The notes: a model not told the origin generated them from the sequence alone. Positions 52,185-61,363 are shown, counted from the stretch's first letter. The stretch: DNA of 64,000 nucleotides from TMED23 sp913054205 (GCA_046582495.1 JAYGEG010000152.1:21267-85266); one strand, 5' to 3'. Numbers and translations are program-made.

Positions 52185-53288
52185 CTAAATCAACTCGACC
52201 CGGAGTTTAGTGCCTTCAAGATGCAGGCCGCCGCGCCAATGTTTGATATAGGGCGTTGGCGGGCGCATGTCCGGTGCCACCAACCATAACCGCCAGAGAC
52301 GCCGCTTGCGTTCAGGTTCCGGCCAATCTTCAAAACCCGTCCGTGTGTGAAGCGCGACCGAATTATTGACAAACTGGATGTCACCTTGCTGCATCTCCAT
52401 GGCGTAATGGAGCTCGTCACAGATTCCTTCTGCGACCTTCATCGCTTCGGCTTGTTGTTCTGTCATATCAGGCGCTTCCGGCAAAAGGTGACCTTTTCTC
52501 ATATGCATCGGGCCAAAGGCCACACATAGCTTGCCGTCGAGAAAATTAAACGTCGGACTTTCATAATAGTTTTTGCTGCCGTCGTTGATTTCCGAGTGCA
52601 TGGTCCAGCAAAAAGGTTCCGCCAGGACGGGCACCAAATCGGGCCGCCGCTTGAGCAGTTCGTTGTACATTGAGAGCGACGAAACGACTTTCGATTTTCC
52701 GCCGGATTTTGCGGTATGCGTGCACAGCAAACCAACAACGTCACACTGGTCACAATGGAAATCCATTTCGACGCTGGTCTGATAACCACGGTGGTTGGGA
52801 TCATTGATATCAATGCCGGTATCGATGACATGGCCGAGCATATCGCCAGCCGCGTTATTTGATACAGCTTCCCCCATGTGCCGGCCAATGCCCCAATAAA
52901 TATAGGCGGCCTCAATCGGGCCCATATCGGCATAGGGTAGTCCCCGGATGAGCGTGATGCCTCTGCCATCCCGAAGCTCATGCAACACGCGCTCAAGTGT
53001 CGGCGTGAAACTACCGAGATCAAAATCTGTTTTTTCGGTGTCCAGTAAACCGTTCGGATCGTCACCGAAATTTGCTCGAGCCTTAGCCCCCATCGCCCGC
53101 AAATCAGCGATTTCTGCGGCGCTAAGCTTAATGATCCAGTCATCGTTATTTTCAAAGTCGGCTTTGTCCCAAGCCGCCGGATCAACAACAGGCTCGCCAA
53201 GCACGGCTTTGTCGCGAAGAATGGAATGGTCGGTGCTGTCCATGGAGCCATGATAGAACAAAATACGTTGGGTTTCAAAGGTGCCCAT
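52185..53288 (-). CDS. TauD/TfdA-like Fe(II)/2-oxoglutarate-dependent oxygenase
   Basis: This is an about 367-residue member of the TauD/TfdA superfamily. The facial triad is visible as H-x-D in MDFHCDQCDV (about 177-186) and a distal His in NSVALHTRTGF near 325. An Arg for 2-oxoglutarate lies in RRLWRLWL. It would hydroxylate an unknown small substrate. I start it at the ATG 53288, behind GGGGAAT; the open frame runs on to 53324. It stands between 3-hydroxyanthranilate dioxygenase and a racemase-fold gene, suggesting a role in the same catabolic unit. Confidence 0.82.
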   Translation of the reverse strand: MGTFETQRILFYHGSMDSTDHSILRDKAVLGEPVVDPAAWDKADFENNDDWIIKLSAAEIADLRAMGAKARANFGDDPNGLLDTEKTDFDLGSFTPTLERVLHELRDGRGITLIRGLPYADMGPIEAAYIYWGIGRHMGEAVSNNAAGDMLGHVIDTGIDINDPNHRGYQTSVEMDFHCDQCDVVGLLCTHTAKSGGKSKVVSSLSMYNELLKRRPDLVPVLAEPFCWTMHSEINDGSKNYYESPTFNFLDGKLCVAFGPMHMRKGHLLPEAPDMTEQQAEAMKVAEGICDELHYAMEMQQGDIQFVNNSVALHTRTGFEDWPEPERKRRLWRLWLVAPDMRPPTPYIKHWRGGLHLEGTKLRVELI

Positions 53289-53294
53289 AAAATC

Positions 53295-53398
53295 ATTCCC
53301 CTTCCATGATGGGAGGGGCCACAATGATTTTATGGGAGGAGCGTGCTTTTATTATGTGACCCCTCACCCCAAATCTCTCCCACAAGGGGAGAGGGAGT
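53295..53398. repeat. Palindromic repeat pair between the oxygenase and racemase-like genes
   Basis: A 'tccccttccatgatgggagg' inverted repeat (53295-53316) and a 'ccctcacc...tctcccacaaggggagaggg' element (53360-53398) form the third occurrence of the two-part repeat also found at 6510-6622 and 31099-31202. The 5' part overlaps the likely Shine-Dalgarno of the TauD-like gene. Confidence 0.65.
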
Positions 53399-53404
53399 TT
53401 CAAT

Positions 53405-54127
53405 CTATTCAACAACTTCCTCAATCGTCCACAATTTACCAATGTCATCCCGCGTATCTTTGATGCCATGCAAGCGCAATGCGTACCAATAGGCGGCGGC
53501 GTTTGATGAGACGATGGGCCGTCCCAGTTTTTCCTCCAACTCGCCGAGCATACTGACAAGTCCGAGAGCGCCGCCAACATGCAAAATCGTATCGACTTCC
53601 TCAAATCCTTCGGTGTCGAAGGCCTCTAAAATTTGGTCGACGGTCACTTTTATAATGTCTTTTGAATCCTCGACTTTGAGCCAAGCTGCATAAGGTGTCT
53701 GAAAACCATAATTACCGTAATAATTTTGCACGCTTTTTGAATATTCTTCAGACATCGGTGACAGCACGCCAATGCGTTTTGCGCCAAGTGTTTTGAGCGC
53801 TGCCAAACAGCCATCGGCTGCCGCGGTGAACTGAACGTCACCAGCCACATCAGCCAGCTGTTGGTGATAGCCTTTATACTCTTCAGGCTCGACATTCCGC
53901 ATCTCAAAAGAATTGCCGACAATAATCATATCCGGATAACAGCCATGGGTTTCCGGCATGGTTTTCAAAACAGCTTCCGGCACTTTATCGTGTACCGAAA
54001 TATCAAAGCGATACATTTGATTGCTAATGTCGGCTGGACGCATAAATTCGTATTCCGGCTGCATATTGGCATTTTGCTGGGGAATTATAACGGCGCAAAC
54101 GCCACGAGGTCCAAAACGATCCGGCAT
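53405..54127 (-). CDS. Asp/Glu racemase-fold protein (maleate isomerase/arylmalonate decarboxylase-like) lacking the usual cysteines
   Basis: This 240-residue protein of the Asp/Glu/hydantoin racemase superfamily is closest in pattern to maleate cis-trans isomerase and arylmalonate decarboxylase. Examples are TLGAKRIGVLSPMSEEYS (about 113-130) and GRPIVSSNAAAYWYALRL (about 202-219). The positions where family members carry catalytic Cys read IIVGNSFEM (about 68-76) and LHVGGALGL (about 182-190), without Cys. Only C11, C63 and C107 occur, none at these sites. It may be a different enzyme or a non-catalytic relative. It lies 3' of repeats and diverges from the extradiol-type gene at 54241. Confidence 0.65.
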   Translation of the reverse strand: MPDRFGPRGVCAVIIPQQNANMQPEYEFMRPADISNQMYRFDISVHDKVPEAVLKTMPETHGCYPDMIIVGNSFEMRNVEPEEYKGYHQQLADVAGDVQFTAAADGCLAALKTLGAKRIGVLSPMSEEYSKSVQNYYGNYGFQTPYAAWLKVEDSKDIIKVTVDQILEAFDTEGFEEVDTILHVGGALGLVSMLGELEEKLGRPIVSSNAAAYWYALRLHGIKDTRDDIGKLWTIEEVVE

Positions 54128-54240
54128 AGATAAAACCCTTTGAGAAATAAATTAAGAAATTTCGTTACTTTTCCGTGCCAAGCAAGTTAGAGTTGGCACG
54201 CTATAGTTCGTCAGTAAAGAATAATTTGGGAGAGACCTCA

Positions 54241-55224
54241 ATGGCAGTACGGCATTTTCATCATCTCGGCCTATCGGTGCCGGATGTACCTGTGCAAAAA
54301 ACTTTTTACGAGGATTTTGGCCTGATCGGCGAAGAAAAAGACAATCAGGCTGTCATGCGCTGTATTGGCCGAGATCAGGATCAGATTGTGTTAACCGAAG
54401 GTGCTGAACGTCAACTGCATCATATCTCTTACGGCGCGACTGAAGAAGGTCTAGCAGCCATTAAGAAAAATATCGACAGTAGCGAATTAGCCAAGGAAAT
54501 CGATTGCCCAAAAGAAACCCCTTATGAAGGCATTTGGATCGAAGATTTCGAGGGCAATGTCCTCAACGTCAATGTCAGTGAGCCGGCGCCGTCCAAGGGA
54601 GGGCGAAACCCGAGTATCCCGCATGAGCCTTTTCAAGCAAATGGTCCCGGTCACTACACGCGGGTGAACGAAAAAGGCAGCATTTCCTATGAGACCAAGC
54701 CGGAGCCTCACCGCCTCGGCCACATCGTCCAATTCACCACCAGCCTTGAAAAGAAAATGGCTTTTTACGGCGATGTTATGGGTCTCAAATTGACCGACAC
54801 CTGCGAAGGATTAATCGCTTTTATGCGCCCGCCCGGCGGCAGCGATCATCACACCGTCGCTTTTTTGGAAACCGACAAACCCGGGTTTCATCATGTAAGT
54901 TTCGAGGTTGATAATGTCGATCATGTTGGGCTTGGCGGTCAAGGCATGCTGGAAAAAGGCTACCGCAACGGCTGGGGCCTTGGACGGCACGCTTTGGGAT
55001 CAAACTTTTTTTGGTATATTCGCGATCCGCATGATGGATTATGTGAATATTTCGCAGATATCGACTATATTGCCGATGACGACGCCTGGACGGCCAAAGA
55101 TTGGCCAATGGATGTTGGTTTTTATCTTTGGGGCCCTAATCCGCCCGAAGAGTTTGGCATGAACTATGAAGGCGCCAAAACCACCACCAAACCAGGTAGT
55201 GGCGGCAAAGGAGCTAGAACGTAG
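54241..55224 (+). CDS. VOC-family extradiol-type dioxygenase
   Basis: This 327-residue protein has two vicinal-oxygen-chelate modules. The N-terminal module contains FHHLGLSVPDV and LHHISYGA. The C-terminal module carries the likely Fe(II) ligands H161 (RLGHIVQF), H217 (GFHHVSFEV) and E269 (LCEYFADI), in the order His, His, Glu of the 2,3-dihydroxybiphenyl and catechol 2,3-dioxygenases. An outer-sphere His lies in GLGRHALGS near 250. It should cleave a catechol-type ring. The start at 54241 follows GGGAGAG; the open frame extends to 54175. It is followed after 11 bp by the UbiX-like gene. Confidence 0.85.
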   Translation: MAVRHFHHLGLSVPDVPVQKTFYEDFGLIGEEKDNQAVMRCIGRDQDQIVLTEGAERQLHHISYGATEEGLAAIKKNIDSSELAKEIDCPKETPYEGIWIEDFEGNVLNVNVSEPAPSKGGRNPSIPHEPFQANGPGHYTRVNEKGSISYETKPEPHRLGHIVQFTTSLEKKMAFYGDVMGLKLTDTCEGLIAFMRPPGGSDHHTVAFLETDKPGFHHVSFEVDNVDHVGLGGQGMLEKGYRNGWGLGRHALGSNFFWYIRDPHDGLCEYFADIDYIADDDAWTAKDWPMDVGFYLWGPNPPEEFGMNYEGAKTTTKPGSGGKGART

Positions 55225-55235
55225 ATGAGACTGAT

Positions 55236-55814
55236 ATGAAGAAGCTTATTATTGGCATAACCGGATCAACCGGCTCGATCTTAGGTATTCGGCTGTTGGA
55301 AATCTTGAGCGGGTCTGATATCGAAACCCACTTGATTATTAGCAAATGGGGCCACCAAACCCTCGAACATGAAACCAGCTATACCTATGACCAAGTATTG
55401 GCGATGGCAGATGTTAGTTATGGCTCCGGCGATATGGGCGCTGCCGTTTCATCAGGATCGTTTCGCACCGAAGGTATGGTGATTATACCCTGCTCGATGG
55501 CGAGCTTAGCAGCGGTCGCTAGCGGTCAAGGATCGCATCTCGTCCACCGGGCCGCCGATGTTATTCTCAAAGAAAGACGCAAGCTGGTGCTCGTCGCCCG
55601 CGAATTACCGCTCAATAATATTCATCTTGAGAACATGCTGAAATTGTCCCAAATGGGCGTCAGCATCGTGCCGCCGATGATGGCCTTCTATAATCACCCT
55701 GAAAGCATTGAAGACATGGTCGATCATGTTGTGATGCGAGTACTCGATCAGTTCGATATTACGGTTGATACGGTGCCGCGCTGGGAAGGCAAGATGAGGC
55801 AGAACCAAAAGTAG
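55236..55814 (+). CDS. UbiX/Pad1-family flavin prenyltransferase
   Basis: This 192-residue flavoprotein is of the UbiX family, which makes prenylated FMN for UbiD-type decarboxylases. The FMN loop GITGSTGSILGIRLLE is at residues 7-22, followed by THLIISKWG. IIPCSMASLAAVASG (about 84-98) and LVLVARELPLNNIHLENMLKLS (about 117-138) with the prenyl-binding Arg and Glu are typical. No UbiD gene is in this window. Placed in an operon with an extradiol-type dioxygenase, it points to a nearby aromatic (de)carboxylation step rather than ubiquinone synthesis, but the housekeeping role remains possible. Confidence 0.88.
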   Translation: MKKLIIGITGSTGSILGIRLLEILSGSDIETHLIISKWGHQTLEHETSYTYDQVLAMADVSYGSGDMGAAVSSGSFRTEGMVIIPCSMASLAAVASGQGSHLVHRAADVILKERRKLVLVARELPLNNIHLENMLKLSQMGVSIVPPMMAFYNHPESIEDMVDHVVMRVLDQFDITVDTVPRWEGKMRQNQK

Positions 55815-55841
55815 GGGGACAAAAATAACGCCCCTATTTCC
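55813..55841. repeat. GGGGGACA...GCCCC short repeat at the add stop
   Basis: 'gggggacaaaaataacgccc' followed by 'ctatttcc' has a GGGG(G)AC end like the repeats at 31014 and 24041. It covers the 19-bp gap between the convergent ubiX-like and add genes, including the add stop codon at 55834. Confidence 0.4.
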
Positions 55842-56853
55842 AACCACTATTTTGCACAAAAGTGTCAAGTTCAGCGATATAGGCTGCTTTTTGTTGGTCC
55901 TCTAAAAAGGCGGCTTCAAAGGAATTGCGCGCTAACTGATAGAGGTGGTTTTCATTGAGGTTCAGAGCCTCCCAAACAGCGATATAATTAGCGTTTACAT
56001 GGCCACCGAAATAGGCGGGGTCATCGGAATTCAGCGTTGCTTTGAGATCCTTAAAAAGCATCTCGCGCAAAGGGTGCGCCGCAATGTCTTTGACCAAACC
56101 AAGACTAAGATTTGAAAGCGGGCATACTGTCAGCGCCATTTTTTCCTGAGCCAAGCGCGCAACAAGTACGTCGTCTTCCAAGCAACGATTGCCGTGGTCG
56201 AGGCGATCTATTTTTAAAATATCAAGCGCTTCCCAAACGTAATTCGGGGGGCCTTCTTCGCCGGCATGCGCGACGGCTTTAAAACCAGCTTCTCGCGCAC
56301 GGTCAAAGACCTCTTTGTACAAACGCGGCGGATACCCTTTTTCAGAGGAATCGAGACCGATGCCAATAAGATGATCCCTATAGTTGATTGCTTCGTCGAC
56401 CGTTTCCAGAGCGCTCTCGATACTCATATGCCGCAAAATGCAAAAAATAAGTCCTGATGTCAGACCGAATTTCGTTTCTGCATCCGCCATCGCATGGATA
56501 ATGCTGTCGACCACCCGCTCAAACGGAATGCCGCGCGTGGTATGGGATTGCGGATCGAAGAAAATTTCCGTGTGGCGCACATTTTGCTGATGCGCTTTTT
56601 CGAGGTACGCCCAGGTGAGATCGTAAAAATCCTGCTCTTCGATGAGAACGTTGCAGCCTTGGTAGTAAATATCGAGAAATTCTTGAAGATTTTCGAACTG
56701 ATAGGCGGCTCGTAATTCTTCAACGGAACTGTAGTCGATTTCAATATTATTGCGCTTTGCCAAGTCAAAACAAAGCTCGGGTTCCAGCGTGCCCTCAATA
56801 TGAACATGGAGCTCAGCCTTCGGCATCTGTTCAATCAGATCGGCTGTGATCAT
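55834..56853 (-). CDS. add: Adenine/adenosine deaminase
   Basis: This 339-residue amidohydrolase begins with the zinc motif PKAELHVHIEGTLEPELCF (about 11-29). Further ligands are in AVAHAGEEGPPNYVWEAL near 192, RLDHGNRC near 218 and LNSDDPAYFGG near 274. The 'HIEGTLEPE' form and the overall sequence resemble bacterial adenine deaminases of the Pseudomonas PA0148 type more than classical adenosine deaminase, so adenine is the likelier substrate. It overlaps the guanine deaminase gene by four bases, and the pair feeds hypoxanthine and xanthine to the xanthine dehydrogenase upstream. Confidence 0.9.
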   Translation of the reverse strand: MITADLIEQMPKAELHVHIEGTLEPELCFDLAKRNNIEIDYSSVEELRAAYQFENLQEFLDIYYQGCNVLIEEQDFYDLTWAYLEKAHQQNVRHTEIFFDPQSHTTRGIPFERVVDSIIHAMADAETKFGLTSGLIFCILRHMSIESALETVDEAINYRDHLIGIGLDSSEKGYPPRLYKEVFDRAREAGFKAVAHAGEEGPPNYVWEALDILKIDRLDHGNRCLEDDVLVARLAQEKMALTVCPLSNLSLGLVKDIAAHPLREMLFKDLKATLNSDDPAYFGGHVNANYIAVWEALNLNENHLYQLARNSFEAAFLEDQQKAAYIAELDTFVQNSGWK

Positions 56854-58154
56854 TTGGAATCTCTTTCGTAAACGAGACTACCATTGGCATAGGTCGCACG
56901 GATGGCTCGGTCGTCAGCCAAAATGATTTGCGCGAACAATGTATTGGCGAGACTGTCTACTCTTTTCATCCGATGGCGTATGAGATCGGTTGAATTTAAA
57001 TCAATGACCGTCAAATCCGCCTCAAAACCGGGCGAGATTTTACCAATCTTATCATCAAGATGAAGCGCTTTAGCGCCGCCCAATGTCAGCATGTGAAAGG
57101 CTTCAAACGGTGTCAGTGAATAATTTCTAAATTGCGCGATCTCGTAAGCCGCTTTCATTGTTGCAAATGGCGAAAGCGATGTGCCACCGCCGACATCGGT
57201 TCCGAGCGCCAATCGAGCGCCGGCATCTCGCAGTTTTTCGTATTCAAACAAACCGCTGCCCAAGAACAAATTCGACGTCGGGCAATGCACGATCGACGTA
57301 TCGGTCTCAACCGCTAATTTTATATCTTCGCCCGAAAAATAAATGCCATGGCCGTAGAGCGTACGTGGCCCCAATAGATTAAAGCCATTGTAGACATCAA
57401 GATAGGAGGATGCTTTGGGGAAGAGGTCAGCGACCCATTCTATCTCGTCGACATTCTCAGAGACATGGGATTGAACATAAACGCCATCGTTTTCTTGATA
57501 GAGCGCGCCGGCCGCCGCCAATTGCTCGGGCGTCGAAGTCGGCGCAAAGCGCGGTGTTATTGCATAGAGGCATCGGCCGTTATTATGCCATTTCTCGATC
57601 AGCGCTTTAGATTGGTCATAGGCGGTCTGGGCCGTGTCGCAAAGATCGTCTGGCGCGTGGCGATCCATCAGAACTTTGCCGGCAATCATACGAAGGCCAA
57701 GGCGTTCCGCTTCGGTGAAAAATGCATCGACAGATTCAGGGTGAATGGTGCAAAAGACGGCGCCGGTCGTATAGCCGTTTTTGAGCGATTCTGAAAAGAA
57801 AAATTCCGCGGTGGCTTTGGCGTAATTTTGGTCCGAAAACTTTGCCTCTTCGGGAAAAGTATAGGTATTGAGCCAATCAATGAGCTTTGCACCGTATGAT
57901 GCAATGACGCTCATTTGCGGATAATGGACATGGCCATCAATGAAGCCTGGCAGGATCAGATCATCGCCGTGATCGACAATGTGAGCGCCATCCGGCACAG
58001 CAACTCTGCCCGCTTCGCCGACGGCGGAAATAAAACCACCTTCAATCACGACGCAGCCCTTTTCCCAATAATCGTATTGATCAGGGTCTTCCTTGAACGT
58101 CAGAACCTGCCCCTTTAGGGCGAGCGGAGCATTTATGTCAGGGGCTACCGACAT
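56850..58154 (-). CDS. guaD: Guanine deaminase
   Basis: This 434-residue zinc amidohydrolase converts guanine to xanthine. The metal motif is GFIDGHVHYPQMSVIASYG (about 71-89), with AVFCTIHPESVDAFF near 132. QSHVSENVDEIEWV near 229 and LALGTDVGGGTSLSPFATM near 315 (zinc-binding Asp) are guanine-deaminase features. The length matches the family (about 430-440). It overlaps add, and a terminator-like hairpin separates it from the BMP protein gene. Confidence 0.94.
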   Translation of the reverse strand: MSVAPDINAPLALKGQVLTFKEDPDQYDYWEKGCVVIEGGFISAVGEAGRVAVPDGAHIVDHGDDLILPGFIDGHVHYPQMSVIASYGAKLIDWLNTYTFPEEAKFSDQNYAKATAEFFFSESLKNGYTTGAVFCTIHPESVDAFFTEAERLGLRMIAGKVLMDRHAPDDLCDTAQTAYDQSKALIEKWHNNGRCLYAITPRFAPTSTPEQLAAAGALYQENDGVYVQSHVSENVDEIEWVADLFPKASSYLDVYNGFNLLGPRTLYGHGIYFSGEDIKLAVETDTSIVHCPTSNLFLGSGLFEYEKLRDAGARLALGTDVGGGTSLSPFATMKAAYEIAQFRNYSLTPFEAFHMLTLGGAKALHLDDKIGKISPGFEADLTVIDLNSTDLIRHRMKRVDSLANTLFAQIILADDRAIRATYANGSLVYERDSK

Positions 58155-58187
58155 GTCATTAGCATCTTCTTTGGTTTAAAAATGAGA

Positions 58188-58223
58188 TTGCCGGGACCCA
58201 ACCAAAAAGCTGGGTCCCGGCAA
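58188..58223 (-). terminator. Terminator after the BMP-lipoprotein gene
   Basis: TTGCCGGGACCCA and TGGGTCCCGGCAA form a perfect 13-bp stem around a 10-base loop, just beyond the stop at 58234. On the minus strand it is followed by TCTCATTTTT. It probably separates the transporter transcript from guaD-add, or attenuates read-through. Confidence 0.75.
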
Positions 58224-58233
58224 TAGGCATAGA

Positions 58234-59316
58234 TTATTTAGGTATGCTGCCGTCAATGCCTTCGACATAGAAGTTCATACCTGCCAGCATTTTATCACTG
58301 GCATTTTGACCCGCGGGAACAACGATTTTGCCGGCTTGGTTTTTGATCGGTCCAGCAAAAGGATGAACGGTGCCGTTAAAGATGCCTTCTTTGGCTTTTT
58401 CGGCCAGCGCTACAACGTCTGCTGGAATGGCTTTGTTATACGGTGCCAATTGGACCATGCCCGATTTGAAACCACCCCAAACATCTTGGGATTTCCAGGT
58501 ACCGTCGAGAACCGCTTTGGTGCGCTGAATATAATAAGCATTCCAATTATCAATGATGGCGGTCAGCTGAGCTTTTGGGCCAAAAGACACCATGTCAGAT
58601 GCCTGACCAACTGCCCAAACTTTGTTCTTTTGGGCTTGTTGCAATGGTGCCGGCGAGTCGGTGTGCTGCATGATGATATCAGCACCTTGCGCAATCAACG
58701 CCTTGGCTGCATCTGCTTCCTTGCCTGGATCAAACCAAGTAGACACCCAAACAATTTTAATTTTCACCTTTGGATTCACCGAACGCGCCGCCAGGAATGT
58801 AGCATTAATGCCCCGGATCACTTCTGGAATTGGGAAAGAGGCAACATAACCAATAATGTTGGATTTGGTCATTTTACCGGCGATCAAACCGACCACATGA
58901 CGGCCTTCATAAAAACGCGCCGAATAGGTCGAAACGTTCTTCGAGCGTTTGAAACCAGTGGCATGCTCAAATTTCACATTTGGAAAGCGTTTCGCGACTT
59001 TCAGCGTTGGGTTCATATAACCAAAAGACGTCGTGAAAATAAGCTTGTGGCCTGAACGGGCAAGTTTCGTAATCACCCGAGCGGCGTCAGCACCTTCCGG
59101 TACAGATTCGACATAGGTGGTTTTAACCTGATCGCCAAAAGTATTGGCAATCGCAATGCGGCCAACATTATGCTGATAAGACCAGCCATGGTCACCAATA
59201 GGTCCGACATAGACAAAACCAACTTTGGTTTTTTTCTCTGCTGCTTGACCAGCCGAAGCACCAACGACCATTGCGGCCGATAGAAGCGCTCCTAAAAATA
59301 CGCGTTTTGATATCAT
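58234..59316 (-). CDS. BMP-family ABC transporter substrate-binding protein (nucleoside/purine)
   Basis: This 360-residue exported protein has a signal peptide (VFLGALLSAAMVVGASAGQAA, cut near residue 26). The BMP/PnrA domain contains KVGFVYVGPIGDHGWSYQHN and later ADIIMQHTDSPAPLQQAQ near 215. Such proteins bind purine nucleosides or bases in the periplasm for an ABC importer. It is followed on the same strand by purine deaminases and preceded by two permease genes and one ATPase gene, so the system most likely takes up purines. No lipobox is visible. Confidence 0.92.
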   Translation of the reverse strand: MISKRVFLGALLSAAMVVGASAGQAAEKKTKVGFVYVGPIGDHGWSYQHNVGRIAIANTFGDQVKTTYVESVPEGADAARVITKLARSGHKLIFTTSFGYMNPTLKVAKRFPNVKFEHATGFKRSKNVSTYSARFYEGRHVVGLIAGKMTKSNIIGYVASFPIPEVIRGINATFLAARSVNPKVKIKIVWVSTWFDPGKEADAAKALIAQGADIIMQHTDSPAPLQQAQKNKVWAVGQASDMVSFGPKAQLTAIIDNWNAYYIQRTKAVLDGTWKSQDVWGGFKSGMVQLAPYNKAIPADVVALAEKAKEGIFNGTVHPFAGPIKNQAGKIVVPAGQNASDKMLAGMNFYVEGIDGSIPK

Positions 59317-59352
59317 CGTTTTCCTCCTTGTGTGTGTTTAAATTTATGGATA

Positions 59353-60276
59353 TTAACCTGATGCATGGAAACTCCTACCCAAACAAGCAGGAGCGTTTAG
59401 TCTCGCCCGTGAACTGTCGCTCGATATAAGCACAAGAACCACTATAGTCGCAAGATAAGGAAGCATGGCAAGGAATTGCGGTGCGATCTCGACACCAAAC
59501 CCTTGAGCATGCAATTGAATAATTGTGATGCCGCCGAAAAGATAGGCTCCGAAGAAGGCGCGCCAAGCTTTCCAAGAGGCAAACACAACCAATGCCAAGG
59601 CAATCCAACCTCGACCGGCAGTCATGTTCTCAACCCAAAGCGGCGTATAGGCAAGCGACAAATAGGAGCCGCCGAGCCCCGCCATCGCACCGCCAAACAG
59701 CACACAGGCCATGCGGATTTTATTAACCGAATAGCCAATGGAATGCGCGGCAAAATGGTTTTCGCCAACCGCCCGGATCAACAAACCGGTCCTTGTTTTG
59801 GTGAGCATATAAGTCACAAGAGCCACAGCGACCACCGATGCATAGACCAAAATGTCATGACCAAACAACAAAGGTCCGATGAACGGAATATCGCTCAAGA
59901 ACGGTATTTCAAGCCTGGGCAGGCCGGGGAATGTCTTGCCAACAAATCCATGTCCCAATAACGCGCTAAAACCCAACCCAAATATTGTTAGCGCCAGGCC
60001 TGTCGCCACTTGATTAGATAAAAGATACAGTGTCAAAAATCCAAAAAGGAAGGCCATGGCTGCGCCGCCGATAGCGCCGGCAAGAATGGCCAGCGTGGCA
60101 CTGCCGGTCGTAACACCAACGCCAAAAGCAAAAATCGCTCCGACAATCATCATGCCTTCAATGCCAAGATTGAGCACACCGGACTTTTCGACAACGATCT
60201 CGCCGATCGCGGCAAAAACCAAGGGGGTAGATGCGGTAATGATCGTCAACAATGCGGGAACTATCCATTCTGGCAT
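59353..60276 (-). CDS. ABC transporter permease (nucleoside type, second subunit)
   Basis: This 307-residue membrane protein of the BPD_transp_2 family has about eight to nine hydrophobic segments. It begins IVPALLTIITASTPLVFAAIGE with GEIVVEKSGVLNLGIEGMM, the hallmark of this permease family, and ends in a short RLNAPACLGRSFHASG tail. It pairs with the permease encoded just upstream. The gap to that gene is 1 bp. The BMP protein follows after 37 bp. Confidence 0.93.
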   Translation of the reverse strand: MPEWIVPALLTIITASTPLVFAAIGEIVVEKSGVLNLGIEGMMIVGAIFAFGVGVTTGSATLAILAGAIGGAAMAFLFGFLTLYLLSNQVATGLALTIFGLGFSALLGHGFVGKTFPGLPRLEIPFLSDIPFIGPLLFGHDILVYASVVAVALVTYMLTKTRTGLLIRAVGENHFAAHSIGYSVNKIRMACVLFGGAMAGLGGSYLSLAYTPLWVENMTAGRGWIALALVVFASWKAWRAFFGAYLFGGITIIQLHAQGFGVEIAPQFLAMLPYLATIVVLVLISSDSSRARLNAPACLGRSFHASG

Positions 60277-60277
60277 G

Positions 60278-61363
60278 TTATGCGCCCTCCCCAGCCGTTA
60301 CTTTTTTAGCGGCGCCAAATCGAACGCGATAGCGCACCAATACATCACTTGCGAGCAGGAAGAACAACAGCATGCCCTGGAAAACGCCGGTAACTGCGTT
60401 CGGCAAGTTCATTTCTATTTGAGCATTGTCGCCGCCCAAATAGGTCAGCGCCATCAAAAGACCGGCAAACAAGCACCCCACCGGATGCAAGCGACCGAGA
60501 AAGGCCACAATAATCGCGGTAAATCCATAGCCCGGTGAAATTACCGGAATGATCTGGCCGACCGGGCCAGAGACTTCGATCGTGCCGGCTAAACCAGCCG
60601 CACCGCCACTTATCATAAGCGTCAGCCAGATAATATGTTTTTCCTTAAATCCAGCAAAGCTCGCCGCCATCGGTGCCATGCCAATGACCCGAATTTGAAA
60701 GCCGATCATATGGCGGGTCATCACGACCCAGGCAATGGCGACACCAAATAAAGCTATGATCCAGCCAAAATGCAGCCGGGTTTCTTCCAAAATAATCGGG
60801 ATGATCGCCGCATCATGGAACAAGCGAGATTCTGGGAAGTTTTGCCCTTCCGGATCTTTCCACGGTCCGTGAATAAGATAGCTCAGCACCAGCAAACCGA
60901 CATAGGTCAGCATCAAGCTGGTAAGAATTTCATTGGTACCAAATTTGGTCTTAAGAAAAGCCGGTATCGCAGCCCAGGCCATGCCGCCCAATACACCGGC
61001 AATGAGCATGCCTGGCATCAATAGCGGTGAGTCGACATTGAAAAACAACAGCGCAACGCCGCCGCCGGCTAGCGCCCCAATTGTTAGCTGGCCTTCTGCG
61101 CCAATGTTCCAAACATTTGCCTGGAAGCCAAAAGATAGACCAATCGCGATTAAAACCAACGGCGTCGCTTTAACAAACAATTCCGCAATGCCATCCAACG
61201 AGTTCAAAGGCTCAATGAAAAACGTTATAATTGCTTTCAGCGGATCAACGCCCAATATGGCGAACATAATCATTCCAGCGATAAATGTCAGAATTACCGC
61301 GAAAAACGGTGACCAATAAATCATCGAGCGGGACATTTCGCCGCGAAGCTCTAATCTAAGCAT
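60278..61363 (-). CDS. ABC transporter permease (nucleoside type, first subunit)
   Basis: This is an about 361-residue permease of the BPD_transp_2 family with some nine to ten hydrophobic segments. The typical block LSFGFQANVWNIGAEGQLTI is near 76-95, and later SPGYGFTAIIVAFLGRLHPV. It starts at the ATG 61363; a TTG two codons upstream (61369) is possible. It overlaps the 3' end of the ATPase gene by eight bases, so translation is coupled. Confidence 0.93.
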   Translation of the reverse strand: MLRLELRGEMSRSMIYWSPFFAVILTFIAGMIMFAILGVDPLKAIITFFIEPLNSLDGIAELFVKATPLVLIAIGLSFGFQANVWNIGAEGQLTIGALAGGGVALLFFNVDSPLLMPGMLIAGVLGGMAWAAIPAFLKTKFGTNEILTSLMLTYVGLLVLSYLIHGPWKDPEGQNFPESRLFHDAAIIPIILEETRLHFGWIIALFGVAIAWVVMTRHMIGFQIRVIGMAPMAASFAGFKEKHIIWLTLMISGGAAGLAGTIEVSGPVGQIIPVISPGYGFTAIIVAFLGRLHPVGCLFAGLLMALTYLGGDNAQIEMNLPNAVTGVFQGMLLFFLLASDVLVRYRVRFGAAKKVTAGEGA

